DNA from: Bacillus sp. FJAT-27264
GTDB lineage: Bacteria > Bacillota > Bacilli > Paenibacillales > Paenibacillaceae
Length of the DNA stretch: 42,634 nucleotides
Direction: 5' to 3'
NCBI RefSeq assembly: GCF_001682855.1
Contig: NZ_MAQW01000001.1
Coordinates: 1,007,291-1,049,924, forward strand
This document shows, one piece after another, positions 24,716 through 33,566 of this stretch. The notes beneath the pieces were generated by a model. That model did not search any database. It saw only the letters and a program-made list of their open reading frames with translations, and was not told the DNA's origin. Made by a program: the position numbers and the translations under genes. Each line of letters starts with the position of its first letter. Positions within the stretch are counted from its first letter, which is position 1.

Positions 24716-26047
24716 TTAATACCGTGTGACGCCGTCTTTAGTGACCAGGGCATAGACAAGCGGCGGTGATACCACCGGGCTGGAAGAGATCCGGTAAGCT
24801 TCGATAACCTTACTCTCTGCTTCAGCTACCTTGTCTTCTGCGGCATCGTTGACATGCAGAACCGCAAGCGTCTCGCCAGCCGCTACTGCATCGCCTACCT
24901 TCTTGGTCAGGTAAATGCCGACTGCAAGATCGATCACCGATTCCTTCGTCTCACGTCCAGCGCCAAGCAGCATGGCAGCAATGCCGATTTCCTCAGCCTG
25001 AATGCCGTCCACATACCCTGCGGCAGCAGCCTTCACTTCGATCAGGCGTTTCGCTGCCGGGAGCTTGTCCGGAGATTCAATCTGCGTCACATCCCCGCTT
25101 TGCGCCACTACCATTTGCTTGAGCTTCTCCAGCGCCGTACCGTCCGCGATATGAGACTTCAAAATGGCCCGTGCTTCAGCTTCGTCGCGCGCCTTGCCAC
25201 CCAGCACCAGCATATGGCTGCCCAGGATCAGGCTGACTTCTTCCAGATCCTTCGGACCTTGGCCCTTGAGGGTCTCGATGCCCTCCTTGATCTCCAGTGC
25301 ATTGCCGATGCCATAGCCCAGCGGCTGGTCCATATCACTGATGACTGCAACCGTGTTGCGACCGAGATGCGTGCCGATATCAACCATAGCCTGTGCCAGC
25401 GCAATGGAATCATCCAGCGTCTTCATGAAGGCGCCGCTGCCGGTCTTGACATCGAGCACGATGGCATCGGCTCCAGCGGCGATCTTCTTGCTCATGACGG
25501 AGCTCGCGATGAGCGGAATGGACTCTACCGTAGCGGTAACGTCACGGAGCGCGTACAGCTTCTTGTCGGCTGGCGTAATATTACCGGACTGGCCGATGAC
25601 GGCAGCGCCGATTTCGCCGACCTGGGCGAAGAAGCGCTCGCGATCCATCTCCACAGAGAAGCCGGAGATGGACTCCAGCTTGTCGATGGTGCCGCCGGTA
25701 TGGCCGAGGCCACGACCCGACATCTTGGCGACAGGGACGCCAGCAGCCGCGACAAGCGGCGCCAATACAACGGTCGTCTTGTCGCCAACACCGCCGGTGG
25801 AGTGCTTGTCCACCTTGATGCCTGCGATCGGACTAAGATCTACCTGATCACCAGACTTGGCCATCTCCAGCGTCAAATCTCCGGTCTCCCGGGCATTCAT
25901 CCCTTGGAAGTATACCGCCATCGCCCAAGCTGAAATCTGATAATCCGGGATATCGCCACGGCTGTAGCCTTGAATCAGAAATGCAATCTCTTCGCTGCTA
26001 AGCTCGCCGCCGTCTCTTTTCTTCTGAATAATGTCTACTGCTCTCAT
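24716..26047 (-). CDS. pdp: Pyrimidine-nucleoside phosphorylase
   Basis: The enzyme splits uridine, thymidine and deoxyuridine with phosphate into base and (deoxy)ribose-1-phosphate. The 443-aa protein carries the phosphate-binding [12 protein letters not shown] and the family signature [18 protein letters not shown]. It has the N-terminal alpha domain and the C-terminal alpha/beta domain typical of the thymidine phosphorylase superfamily. GGAGGT precedes the ATG by 6 nt. It is last in a deoB-punA-pdp operon: the sugar phosphates it makes are the substrate of DeoB. I call it pdp rather than deoA because the broad-specificity enzyme is the usual Bacillales form. Confidence 0.93.
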   Translation of the reverse strand: MRAVDIIQKKRDGGELSSEEIAFLIQGYSRGDIPDYQISAWAMAVYFQGMNARETGDLTLEMAKSGDQVDLSPIAGIKVDKHSTGGVGDKTTVVLAPLVAAAGVPVAKMSGRGLGHTGGTIDKLESISGFSVEMDRERFFAQVGEIGAAVIGQSGNITPADKKLYALRDVTATVESIPLIASSVMSKKIAAGADAIVLDVKTGSGAFMKTLDDSIALAQAMVDIGTHLGRNTVAVISDMDQPLGYGIGNALEIKEGIETLKGQGPKDLEEVSLILGSHMLVLGGKARDEAEARAILKSHIADGTALEKLKQMVVAQSGDVTQIESPDKLPAAKRLIEVKAAAAGYVDGIQAEEIGIAAMLLGAGRETKESVIDLAVGIYLTKKVGDAVAAGETLAVLHVNDAAEDKVAEAESKVIEAYRISSSPVVSPPLVYALVTKDGVTRY

Positions 26048-26105
26048 CCTGTAACCTCCACTTGGAATGCGGGATAGATAATAAAGTCCATAGATGTAGC
26101 TGTGA

Positions 26106-26930
26106 CTACATGTTTGGAATAAAGCCCAGTACCAGCTTCAAGAAGCTCTCGCGTACGCGCTCAGCTGTCTCCATAACTTCACCATGATCAAGTGGCTGAT
26201 CGAGAATTCCGGCCGCCATATTCGTGATACAGGAAATACCCAGCACTTCAATACCCGCATGACGGGCAACGATTGTCTCCGAGACGGTAGACATACCCAC
26301 GGCATCAGCGCCAAGCGTACGCAGCATTCTGATCTCTGCTGGTGTCTCATAGCAAGGTCCGAGAACTCCGGCATATACGCCTTCCTTGAACTCGAAGTTC
26401 TGTGCTGCTGCAGCTTCTTTAGCTACCTTAATGAGGCGTGGGCTATATGCGGTTGACATATCCGGGAAGCGTACACCAAGTGCCGAGTCGTTCGGCCCGA
26501 TCAGTGGGTTGCGGCCAGTAAGGTTCAGGTGGTCTGTGAGCAGCATCAGATCGCCTGGCGCGTATTCCGTGTTCACTCCGCCCGCAGCATTAGTCACCAG
26601 CAAGCTGGTTACCCCAAGCTCCTTCATCACACGTACCGGGAATGCTGTTGTTTCCGGTCCATACCCTTCATACATGTGGAAGCGACCCTTCATCATTACT
26701 ACACGGCGGCCTTCGATCGTACCGATCAGCAGCTCTCCCTCATGTCCTTCTACTGTGGACACGGGGAAGTGTGGAATTTCATGATACGGAATCGAGATCC
26801 CGTCAGTAATCAAGTCAGCTAGTACGCCGAGACCCGAACCGAGAATCAAACCGATCTCTGGTGCTACTGTGCTTTTTTCCTTAATGTAAATTGCAGCTTC
26901 TTGAATCTGATTTTGGCTAACTACGGTCAT
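26106..26930 (-). CDS. punA: Purine-nucleoside phosphorylase, trimeric type (PunA/PupG)
   Basis: It converts guanosine, inosine and their deoxy forms to base plus (deoxy)ribose-1-phosphate. The 274-aa cytoplasmic protein has [10 protein letters not shown] (phosphate-binding serine), the GRFHMYEGY segment, [11 protein letters not shown] and the [12 protein letters not shown] region of class I trimeric PNPs. I use the ATG at 26930, about 8 nt after AAGGGGG; the ATG at 26936 lies only 2-3 nt from it. It lies ~50 nt after deoB and ~60 nt before pdp on the same strand. Confidence 0.93.
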   Translation of the reverse strand: MTVVSQNQIQEAAIYIKEKSTVAPEIGLILGSGLGVLADLITDGISIPYHEIPHFPVSTVEGHEGELLIGTIEGRRVVMMKGRFHMYEGYGPETTAFPVRVMKELGVTSLLVTNAAGGVNTEYAPGDLMLLTDHLNLTGRNPLIGPNDSALGVRFPDMSTAYSPRLIKVAKEAAAAQNFEFKEGVYAGVLGPCYETPAEIRMLRTLGADAVGMSTVSETIVARHAGIEVLGISCITNMAAGILDQPLDHGEVMETAERVRESFLKLVLGFIPNM

Positions 26931-26977
26931 TGTCATTTCCCCCTTGAAGTTGGTAAAGCAGTTGTAATCCTTTGTTT

Positions 26978-28156
26978 CTAGTGCAATTCTGCCAGGAAGC
27001 TTGTCCCATATTTCGGCGCCTTAGCCCCGAAATTATCGGCAATGGTTGCCGCAACATCGGAGAAGGTGTGGCGAATGCCCAGACTACCCGGCGCTGTCAG
27101 TGCTGGACTGTAAATAAGCAGTGGCACATACTCGCGGGTATGATCTGTTCCGGCGTGAATCGGATCATTACCGTGGTCGGCCGAAATAATCAACAGGTCA
27201 TCCTCGCCCAGTGTAGCAATAATCTCTGGCAATGCTTGGTCGAACACCTCAAGCGCCCGGCCATAACCTTCCGGGTCCCGGCGGTGTCCGTACAGGGAGT
27301 CGAAATCCACAAGATTCGTGAACAACAATCCATTGAATGGCTTGCGCAGCTCCTGGGTGGTGACCTCAATTCCATGCTCGTTGCTCTTCGTCGGATAGGA
27401 AGCGGTAACGCCTTCTCCTGTGAAGATATCGTTGATTTTGCCCACGGCAATGACATCCTTGCCGATATCAGCGAGCGCATTCATCACGGTCGGTTCCGGC
27501 GGTTTCACCGCATAGTCGTGGCGATTCGGCGTACGGACGAAATTCCCTGGCTCGCCCACATATGGGCGGGCAATGACGCGGCCTACGGAGAACTCGGGAG
27601 CCATGGTCAGCTCACGGGCGATTTTGCAAGCCTCATACAGTTCCTCAAGCGGAATAATGTCCTCATGTGCGGCGAGCTGGAATACGCTGTCTGCCGAGGT
27701 ATAAACAATCCAAGCACCTGTCTTCATCTGCTCTTCCCCGTACTCCACCAGAATATCGGTACCAGAGGCTGGCTTGTTCCCGATCACCTTACGGCCAGTT
27801 GCCTCCTCGAATTTCTCGATCAGCTCTGCCGGGAAGCCATCCGGGTACACATTGAATGGCACCTCAATCTTCAGCCCCATCAGCTCCCAGTGGCCAGTCA
27901 TGGTGTCCTTACCTACCGACACCTCTTGCATTTTACCGTAATATCCGGTCGGTGACTCCACCGGTGCAAGCGGTGGAAGCGGAGCAATATTGGCCAACCC
28001 CAGCTTCTGAAGATTTGGCAACTTCAAACCAGGCACCCGCTCCAAAATATGTCCAAGCGTATGAGAACCAGCATCTCCAAAACCTGCCGCATCCGGCGCT
28101 TCGCCGATCCCTACACTATCAAGAACTATAAAGCCAATCCGTTTAAATGAGGACAT
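26978..28156 (-). CDS. deoB: Phosphopentomutase
   Basis: DeoB interconverts (deoxy)ribose-1-phosphate and -5-phosphate, linking nucleoside breakdown to the pentose phosphate pathway. The 392-aa protein of the alkaline phosphatase superfamily has the metal-binding [15 protein letters not shown] at the N-terminus, the phosphorylated-threonine segment [10 protein letters not shown] and the C-terminal ISADHGNDP and [10 protein letters not shown] metal sites. AAGGAGT lies 9 nt before the ATG. It is first in the deoB-punA-pdp operon. A weak promoter and a terminator-like hairpin lie in the 163-bp gap to xerD. Confidence 0.96.
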   Translation of the reverse strand: MSSFKRIGFIVLDSVGIGEAPDAAGFGDAGSHTLGHILERVPGLKLPNLQKLGLANIAPLPPLAPVESPTGYYGKMQEVSVGKDTMTGHWELMGLKIEVPFNVYPDGFPAELIEKFEEATGRKVIGNKPASGTDILVEYGEEQMKTGAWIVYTSADSVFQLAAHEDIIPLEELYEACKIARELTMAPEFSVGRVIARPYVGEPGNFVRTPNRHDYAVKPPEPTVMNALADIGKDVIAVGKINDIFTGEGVTASYPTKSNEHGIEVTTQELRKPFNGLLFTNLVDFDSLYGHRRDPEGYGRALEVFDQALPEIIATLGEDDLLIISADHGNDPIHAGTDHTREYVPLLIYSPALTAPGSLGIRHTFSDVAATIADNFGAKAPKYGTSFLAELH

Positions 28157-28227
28157 GACCGTCTCACTCCTTCGTTATCTGACTGATTTGATTGCTCTAT
28201 CCAACAGGAAGAAACGGTTGTACCGCC

Positions 28228-28257
28228 ACTATAAGGACTGTATCCGTTCTTCGTGAA
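28228..28257 (-). promoter_or_regulatory. Possible sigma-A promoter of the deoB operon
   Basis: On the minus strand TTCACG (28257-28252) and TATAGT (28233-28228) are 18 bp apart, about 70 bp upstream of deoB. The -35 match is only moderate and overlaps the hairpin at 28255-28296. Confidence 0.35.
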
Positions 28258-28296
28258 AAGAGGGCCGCCAGCTATTCCCGGAAGGCCTATCTTTTC
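28255..28296 (-). terminator. Terminator-like hairpin after xerD
   Basis: Outer arms GAAAAG/CTTTTC and inner GGCC/GGCC pairs can form an imperfect hairpin 25 bp after the xerD stop. Only a short T-run follows, so termination would be partial. Confidence 0.4.
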
Positions 28297-28319
28297 AGTA
28301 TGATTCCATCATAACCATA

Positions 28320-29243
28320 TTACTCATAAAAAGCATCTTTGGCCTCTTGCCCCAATGCTCTTGGATGATGCTGCTCATAGACTTCCTTCATATTCTTGCG
28401 GGCAATGCCGCTATAGATCTGCGTCGTCGAAATATCTGCATGTCCAAGCATCTGCTGTACGGAGCGCAGATCTGCACCACCCTCCAGCAGATGGGCTGCG
28501 AAGGAATGACGCAGGGTATGCGGCGTTATGTCCTGCTGAATATGGGCTTCACGCGCATATTTCTTGATGACCTTCCAGAAACCCTGCCGGGTCAAGCGTC
28601 CGCCAAGACTGTTCAGAAACAATGCTGGCTCCTCCAGATGATGCCGGAGCAGCTTGGCCCGCATATCGGTAGTATATACCGCTACTGCCTCTGCTGCGAT
28701 TTCGCCAATGGGGACCACTCGCTCCTTGCCGGAGGTTCCAGTGCAGCGGGCATATTTCATCCCGGTGTGCACATCGCCGACATCCAGAGAGATCAGCTCG
28801 GACACCCGGATTCCTGTAGCGTAGAGTAACTCCAGCATAGCTTTGTCGCGCATCCCTTGAGGGGTGCTCTGATCGGGCGCTGCCAGCAGCTTCTCAATCT
28901 CCGCCACTGTCAGTATCATCGGCGGCTTCTTATCCGGCTTGATGGATTCCATCTCCAGCGTCGGGTCCTGAAACATCAATTGTTCCTTCATTAAGTAATG
29001 AAAAAAAGCGCGGAGCGACACTGTATTCCGGTTCACCGTCGAGGCAGCCTTGCCTGCCGCGCCCAGTGAGCCGAGATACAGCATAACCAGCGGCTTTCTG
29101 ATCTCATCCGGTGATGCTGCGCCCCGCCCTTCCGCAAAATCCAGAAATTGCGATACATCCCGCCCGTAGGATTCCAGCGTATTCGCTGACAAACCTTTAT
29201 CCCTGGACAAATAAAGCATAAAGGGCTGCAAGTGTGACCTCAT
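28320..29243 (-). CDS. xerD: Tyrosine recombinase XerD
   Basis: XerD, with XerC/CodV, resolves chromosome dimers at dif. The 307-aa protein has the N-terminal SAM-like DNA-binding domain (FMLYLSRDKGLSANTLESYGRD) and the catalytic domain with all six residues in context: R in ATGIRVSEL, K in GTSGKERVVP, H-x-x-R in HTLRHSFA, H in LGHADIST and the nucleophile Y in TTQIYS. I start at 29243 (MRSHLQPF), 10 nt after AGGAG; a longer frame to 29312 adds residues without family support. Its place between yqzK/fur and deoB is the B. subtilis ripX order. Confidence 0.94.
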   Translation of the reverse strand: MRSHLQPFMLYLSRDKGLSANTLESYGRDVSQFLDFAEGRGAASPDEIRKPLVMLYLGSLGAAGKAASTVNRNTVSLRAFFHYLMKEQLMFQDPTLEMESIKPDKKPPMILTVAEIEKLLAAPDQSTPQGMRDKAMLELLYATGIRVSELISLDVGDVHTGMKYARCTGTSGKERVVPIGEIAAEAVAVYTTDMRAKLLRHHLEEPALFLNSLGGRLTRQGFWKVIKKYAREAHIQQDITPHTLRHSFAAHLLEGGADLRSVQQMLGHADISTTQIYSGIARKNMKEVYEQHHPRALGQEAKDAFYE

Positions 29244-29410
29244 CTCATTCACGCTCCTGTCTAACGCAGCTACGCTTGTAGCAGTCTGCCTCTCCTTGGC
29301 ATGACTTTCCAATGATGACTGCCAAGAAGGACTCGGTCAGATTATGCCCAAGCTCATCTTAGCTTCATTCGACATGGTTCACTCTATTTCCTGCTTCCAT
29401 CCGGCCGCTC

Positions 29411-29644
29411 TCACTCGCCGTACCAGTAATAGTAACGCAGGCGCTCTCCCGCTTTCATTCCATCACTGCCATAGTAGGCATCATGAAAGGCCCGGACCGC
29501 TGTGCCTTCCGGGATATCTTGTTGCTGAATCGGGTTGATCCACTCGCCAATGAAGCTCATGAAATGATAAAGCAAATAGCTCAGCAGCACAAACATAAGC
29601 AGAAAATACATCCGCCGCACCGTTTTGGGCAAAGAAACGATCAC
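29411..29644 (-). CDS. yqzK: Small membrane protein, YqzK (DUF4227) family
   Basis: The 77-aa protein has one hydrophobic helix (about residues 12-30, MYFLLMFVLLSYLLYHFM) and a C-terminal soluble part ending RLRYYYWYGE. Sequence features and its place between fur and xerD match the YqzK/DUF4227 family, whose function is unknown. The start is a GTG at 29644 with GGAGGGGG 7 nt upstream. Confidence 0.85.
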   Translation of the reverse strand: MIVSLPKTVRRMYFLLMFVLLSYLLYHFMSFIGEWINPIQQQDIPEGTAVRAFHDAYYGSDGMKAGERLRYYYWYGE

Positions 29645-29783
29645 AAATATTCCCCCTCCACGCTATTGACAAGAATCAAGCCTTCTATGACCAACAAAAA
29701 TAGGCCCGTCCTTCAACTTATGCGATGGAATGGAACGTTATGTATCTTACACCTGATTCAAGAAAACCAGCACATTCATTCAA

Positions 29784-29820
29784 AAAGCTCTCCCCGGCCA
29801 TCTAGCCGTAGGAGAGCTTT
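29784..29820 (-). terminator. Terminator of the fur gene
   Basis: Arms AAAGCTCTCC (29784-29793) and GGAGAGCTTT (29811-29820) pair perfectly, with an inner CGGC/GCCG pair. TTTTTG follows on the minus strand, 30 bp after the fur stop. Confidence 0.88.
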
Positions 29821-29849
29821 GTGCGGTAAATCTTCATCTATAATCTTGC

Positions 29850-30314
29850 TTAGGACGGCTCGCCGTCCGTATTGTTCTTGTCCTTGCAGCGATGACATAT
29901 CCCATGAAAGTCAAGTCTATGATCAAGCACCGAGAAATTGTACTCCTTCTCCAGTCGCTCTTCCAGCGGACCCAACCAATCCTCACGGATCTCGTCCATA
30001 CTACCGCATTGCACGCAGATTAGATGGTGATGATGATGCTTCGCCGTATCTGTGCGCAGGTCGTATCTTGCCACGCCGTCACCGAAGTTGATCTTCTCTA
30101 CGACATGAAGCTCGCTGAGCAGTTCCAGGGTACGATATACGGTCGCCAAACCGATCTCGGGAGCCTTCTCCTTGACGAGCATGAACACGTCCTCAGCGCT
30201 CAGATGATCCTCTTCATTCTCCAGTAGCACTCTTAAGGTCGCTTCCCGTTGGGGTGTAAGCTTGTATCCTTGGGATTGTAACTGTTGTTTGATTTTATCT
30301 ATCCGGGCTTCCAC
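29850..30314 (-). CDS. fur: Fur-family transcriptional regulator (ferric uptake regulator)
   Basis: The 154-aa metalloregulator has the N-terminal winged helix (LTPQREATLRVLLE...ATVYRTLELL), the histidine-rich AKHHHHHLICVQCG segment and a second CxxC (CHRCKD) for structural zinc. The location between spoIIM and yqzK-xerD is that of B. subtilis fur, so I favour Fur over Zur or PerR. The start is a GTG at 30314 with GGAGG 7 nt upstream; the ATG at 30347 would put the ribosome site inside the gene. Its targets in this window should be the two Fur boxes at 5747-5765 and 5935-5953. It has its own promoter at 30370-30399. Confidence 0.92.
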   Translation of the reverse strand: MEARIDKIKQQLQSQGYKLTPQREATLRVLLENEEDHLSAEDVFMLVKEKAPEIGLATVYRTLELLSELHVVEKINFGDGVARYDLRTDTAKHHHHHLICVQCGSMDEIREDWLGPLEERLEKEYNFSVLDHRLDFHGICHRCKDKNNTDGEPS

Positions 30315-30369
30315 CTGTCTCCCTCCCCCTTGGAAAATTAACCACACCGGGCTTCAAACCACTTCTTTT

Positions 30370-30399
30370 ATTATAGGGGGAGTCGCTTTGAGAAGTCAA
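30370..30399 (-). promoter_or_regulatory. Sigma-A promoter of fur
   Basis: On the minus strand TTGACT (30399-30394) and a perfect TATAAT (30375-30370) are separated by 18 bp, about 55 bp upstream of the GTG start. No Fur box is visible near it. Confidence 0.7.
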
Positions 30400-30405
30400 A
30401 CGGTT

Positions 30406-31056
30406 TTAATGCACGGTTAATAGAGACAGGGCTTGTACTAGCGATGGAGTGACCCAGCGCATCATCACAGGAGTGACCCAGGTCTCAAAGGAAGCAACGC
30501 CCAGAATCAGCAAGGCCATAGCAAAGGACAGCAAGGTGTACATGGCAAAAGGACGGGTGATCGGTGTCCGGGTCCGACCTAACACTCTGCTCCGGATCAT
30601 CAGTAGAGAGAAGGCAATCGCCGCGGCACTAGTTACCAACAGGACTGGAATCAGCACCAAGTTGTGCGGAGCGACCGAGACTAGCGCGAACAATAGACCA
30701 TGCCAGGAGTATTGACTGACCAGACAGCCTACAGTGAAGCCAATCAGTACCCCTTTGAGAAAATCAAGAATGAGAATGCCCGGCAGGCCGATGACGGACA
30801 AGCCCAGAATCCAGATCAGACCCACCCATTTGAGATGTAGGGCAGCGATATTCCAGAACGACTCCTGTGCGCCCGGTAGCCCTTGCTGGTCTACGGTGAC
30901 AAAGAAGTTCCCCAGATAGTCTCCCAGTTCCTGCTGCTGGTCCATGGTCAACGCACTCACAATCAGAGCCCCGAAGACCACCCCCACTAGAAACAGTACG
31001 GCGACAAAAATATAAAGAGGCGTCTGCTCCTTCATCATCAGCCTTAAATTACGCAT
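30406..31056 (-). CDS. spoIIM: Stage II sporulation protein M
   Basis: SpoIIM is part of the SpoIIDMP complex that remodels peptidoglycan for engulfment. The 216-aa membrane protein has about five hydrophobic helices: one near the N-terminus (IFVAVLFLVGVVFGALIVSA), then LHLKWVGLIWILGLSVIGLPG and later helices. I begin at 31056 (MRNLRLMMKEQ) because AAAGGAGC lies 8 nt upstream; an ATG at 31107 has none. The position next to fur is the conserved Bacillales order. In B. subtilis it is made in the mother cell from a sigma-E promoter; I could not confirm one here. Confidence 0.92.
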   Translation of the reverse strand: MRNLRLMMKEQTPLYIFVAVLFLVGVVFGALIVSALTMDQQQELGDYLGNFFVTVDQQGLPGAQESFWNIAALHLKWVGLIWILGLSVIGLPGILILDFLKGVLIGFTVGCLVSQYSWHGLLFALVSVAPHNLVLIPVLLVTSAAAIAFSLLMIRSRVLGRTRTPITRPFAMYTLLSFAMALLILGVASFETWVTPVMMRWVTPSLVQALSLLTVH

Positions 31057-31196
31057 CGGGATGTGCTCCTTTCCGGTGTATGTTACACCATATGAGACAA
31101 CATCCACTTCTATGACTTGTCCTTAGGCTGTGGTGGGCCGGAGTAGCCCAGGAAGTCTTCTCGTCTGGCTATCCACCCGTGATGCGATAGGCGCAT

Positions 31197-31228
31197 GGCG
31201 AGTACGGCGGTACGGCGAGTACGGCGGT
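31197..31228. repeat. 15-bp GC-rich direct repeat
   Basis: GGCGAGTACGGCGGT occurs at 31197-31211 and exactly again at 31214-31228 in the gap between the EndoQ-type gene and spoIIM. It is probably a small slippage duplication. Confidence 0.7.
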
Positions 31229-31282
31229 TTAGCAAAACGCACGCTCCTTTAAGCCCGATCTGGTAGTTTCAGCGAACATAAG

Positions 31283-32482
31283 CTACTTGCCTTCCCGAAC
31301 GACCTTACCGTAAGTTCCTCCGCCGCCTGCTGACAGTGCAAGTTTACCTGAGCGGGCGGCGACAATGCTTGACGCCAAATCCGTCCCCGCTACTGCGGCG
31401 ATCTCATCCTCCCGGGCGGCATGCAAAATATTCATCTCCGTCCCGAACGCGTCCAGCAGAAGCTTCATCTTGGCCTTGCCGAGTCCCGGAATAAATTCAA
31501 GCGGCACCTGATAATGATACGATGGCCGATATTCTGGCACCTGCGGTGCCTGCCGGTCGGCAATGTCCATAATTCGGTCTAGCACACCCTTCACCAGTTT
31601 GAGACTCCCACAGTAAGGACAGCGCTCTGAGGTGGCATAGGCTTCATCTATGATACTGCCGCAGCCTCCACAGTACGTCCGGTGGTACTTGCCGAGCCGC
31701 GGGTTAAGCCCGTAATTTGCGCTCACTCTTCGCCCGTCCTTCCGTTCCAAGGCCAAGCGCAGCTCTGCAAACGAGGGATTGGCCAGCTCCAGCGCGTTAT
31801 ACTCCCGGCCGATTTTGCCCAGAGAATGAGCGTCAGAGTTGGTCAGAAAGGTGTACGGGTCTAGCTCCGATAGATAACCAGCCATATCCGAGTCTGCGCT
31901 CAGCCCCAGCTCCACGGCCGCAATGCGCTCCAAATCGAAAATGTCGGTCATCCGCTCGGCAGAGCATCCATATAATCCTTTGTGCGGTGTGAAAATATGG
32001 GCCGGAATCAAGATTCCGCCCCGTTCGTAGATCTCGTCCTGCAGCACCTGTGCCGGTGCATACAAACGCTGGGAGCTGAGATTCACATTGGTCATGTGAT
32101 CGCTCATCCAGTGGCTAAAATCCTCCATGGTCTCTATGTCTGGCATAAAGGCCAGGACATGGCACTCTTTTCGTCCCGGCTCACGAATTTCGATCTCTGA
32201 ACCCAGCAGGATAGTCGTCCCGCGGTAAGCGATCCCTCCACCTTCGGCCTCTGTCATCTCGCCTGAGTCCAGTGCACTTCGGATGTCATCCTGCACGCCC
32301 GGGGAGTGACAATCGATGATTCCGATCAGTTCGATGCCCTTGCGTTCAGCGGCCTCCTTCGCAATATTCGCAAATGTGAGGTTGCGGCTACCGCTGATTT
32401 TGACAGGCTGGCCTTCCGAAGTCCTCCCGATATGGACATGCAAGTCACCATAATAGGTCTTTAGTTCCGGTGTTAGTGCCAT
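31283..32482 (-). CDS. Endonuclease Q-type DNA repair nuclease (PHP domain, zinc finger, HhH)
   Basis: The 399-aa protein matches the EndoQ architecture: an N-terminal PHP metal-dependent phosphoesterase domain (YYGDLHVHIGR, then GIIDCHSPG and later FLTNSDAHSLGKIGREYN), a four-cysteine zinc finger (CGGCG...CPYCG, about residues 270-295) and a C-terminal helix-hairpin-helix region (FIPGLGKAKMKLLLDAFG). Characterised archaeal and Bacillus members nick DNA 5' of deaminated bases (uracil, hypoxanthine, xanthine) and abasic sites. The gene overlaps nudF by 10 nt, so the two are co-translated. Older annotations call this family YqxK-like helicase-interacting or a plain PHP hydrolase. Confidence 0.87.
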   Translation of the reverse strand: MALTPELKTYYGDLHVHIGRTSEGQPVKISGSRNLTFANIAKEAAERKGIELIGIIDCHSPGVQDDIRSALDSGEMTEAEGGGIAYRGTTILLGSEIEIREPGRKECHVLAFMPDIETMEDFSHWMSDHMTNVNLSSQRLYAPAQVLQDEIYERGGILIPAHIFTPHKGLYGCSAERMTDIFDLERIAAVELGLSADSDMAGYLSELDPYTFLTNSDAHSLGKIGREYNALELANPSFAELRLALERKDGRRVSANYGLNPRLGKYHRTYCGGCGSIIDEAYATSERCPYCGSLKLVKGVLDRIMDIADRQAPQVPEYRPSYHYQVPLEFIPGLGKAKMKLLLDAFGTEMNILHAAREDEIAAVAGTDLASSIVAARSGKLALSAGGGGTYGKVVREGK

Positions 32483-33045
32483 TGTCCGGTCAGCGTATAC
32501 AGATGCCAGGCGTACACGGCCATCATCGTTTTGGCATCGGCAATACGTCCGTCCGCAATATATTGATACGCTTCCTCCAGTGTCAGCTCTGATACCTCCA
32601 GGAACTCATCCTCATCCAAAGCCATCTCTCCAACCTGAGCATTCTCTGTGACATACAGATGAATGATTTCGTCAGCAAAGCCAGGTGAAGTGTAGAACGA
32701 CTTCAAATGCTTCAGATCGCCGCTGTGAAAGCCGGTCTCTTCTTGCAGCTCCCGGTGAGCTGCCGTCAGCGGATCCTCGCCCGGGTCCAGCTTACCTGCG
32801 GGAATCTCTACCTCAGTCCGGAGCATCGGCTGCCGATACTGTTCCACCACCAGCAGTTTGTTGTTGTTCAGTGCCAGCACCGCGACAGCGCCAGGATGCT
32901 TCACGACCTCACGGGTCGCAGTATTTCCATCCGGCAGTTGGACCGTATCCACCTGCAGGGTAATAATCTTCCCATCAAAAATCGGCTGAGTGGACAAGGT
33001 TACTTCATCCAGGGCCGGATTGCTGTGTCTTTTTTGATTTTCCAT
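32473..33045 (-). CDS. nudF: ADP-ribose pyrophosphatase (Nudix hydrolase)
   Basis: NudF hydrolyses ADP-ribose to AMP and ribose-5-phosphate. The 190-aa cytoplasmic protein has a complete Nudix box, GKLDPGEDPLTAAHRELQEETGF, followed by the SFYTSPGFADEIIHLYV segment typical of ADP-ribose pyrophosphatases. The start is the ATG at 33045 or the adjacent GTG at 33048, which is nearer the ideal distance (8 nt) from AAAGGAG; frames extending to 33123 cross the promoter. It overlaps the EndoQ-type gene downstream by 10 nt and is divergent from the small mciZ-like gene. Confidence 0.92.
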   Translation of the reverse strand: MENQKRHSNPALDEVTLSTQPIFDGKIITLQVDTVQLPDGNTATREVVKHPGAVAVLALNNNKLLVVEQYRQPMLRTEVEIPAGKLDPGEDPLTAAHRELQEETGFHSGDLKHLKSFYTSPGFADEIIHLYVTENAQVGEMALDEDEFLEVSELTLEEAYQYIADGRIADAKTMMAVYAWHLYTLTGQWH

Positions 33046-33085
33046 CACATTCTGGTCTCCTTTGTCTCTGTTCTGCATACGGTGT

Positions 33086-33091
33086 ATTATA
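33086..33091 (-). promoter_or_regulatory. Perfect -10 element for nudF
   Basis: TATAAT occurs on the minus strand 38-45 bp upstream of nudF in the 75-bp gap to the divergent small gene. No good -35 hexamer is seen at the right distance. Confidence 0.4.
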
Positions 33092-33122
33092 GCAAACTTA
33101 TCAGGAAAGAAGGTAACGGACA

Positions 33123-33296
33123 ATGAACAAGTTCTTCAGCCGTACAAGCTCAACCGCCGTCATGATGGCAGGATCACCAGCGCAAATTAAGGCCATGCTG
33201 GCCGAATGGATCGAGCGGTACGGGAGGGATATGCCGCTGGCTTACGTCCTCTCCCTGCACGACGAGGCGCGGGTCCACTCTCCTAAGGCTGGATAA
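33123..33296 (+). CDS. mciZ: Small protein resembling MciZ, the mother-cell inhibitor of FtsZ
   Basis: A 57-codon gene divergent from nudF encodes a basic protein: MNKFFSRTSSTAVMMAGSPA, then QIKAMLAEWIERYGRDMPLA and a 17-residue tail. B. subtilis MciZ (40 aa) caps FtsZ filaments in the mother cell; its core reads roughly VVLVGKAWEIRAKLKEYGR. The spacing of hydrophobic residues, the glycine, I-[RK]-A-x-L-x-E and YGR are shared, and mciZ lies beside nudF in Bacillus, which supports the call. A four-residue insertion before YGR and a longer tail are differences. AGAAGG lies about 9 nt before the ATG. Expression under sigma-E is expected, but I see no clear promoter. Confidence 0.62.
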   Translation: MNKFFSRTSSTAVMMAGSPAQIKAMLAEWIERYGRDMPLAYVLSLHDEARVHSPKAG

Positions 33297-33347
33297 ATAA
33301 CCTCTTAATTTATCAAAATGCTAAATGAACCTCTTGAATTAGCCTCT

Positions 33348-33399
33348 AAAATTAACTTTTAAAATCAACTTTTAAAATCAACTTTTAAAATCAACTTCC
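33348..33399. repeat. Four tandem copies of a 13-bp AT-rich unit
   Basis: AAAATCAACTTTT is repeated four times in register (33348, 33361, 33374, 33387); the first copy has T for C at the sixth base and the last ends in CC. Two inner copies are identical. Confidence 0.85.
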
Positions 33400-33566
33400 A
33401 ACTACCTTCAAATAATCCGAAAAAATTTCCGAGTTATATAAAAAAAGCTCTATGTATTCGATATAGTGTTTGGTGAACCAACGAATGATATATGGTACTC
33501 ATCGGCTAACGTAAAGAACAACATAGACAGCATCACGATAGCACATCTATAGCTACTGAGGCACGT

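Noticed and set aside
24854..25933. Long open frame antisense to pdp
   Set aside because: It is the complement of a clearly real, family-matching gene and has no ribosome binding site; it reflects the codon bias of pdp.
26972..27955. Long open frame antisense to deoB
   Set aside because: It is a shadow of deoB, which has all its metal-site motifs; no independent start signal is present.
33076..33083. Sigma-E -10 element (CATACGGT) for the mciZ-like gene
   Set aside because: The -10 resembles CATACAAT only partly and there is no matching -35 at 14-15 bp.
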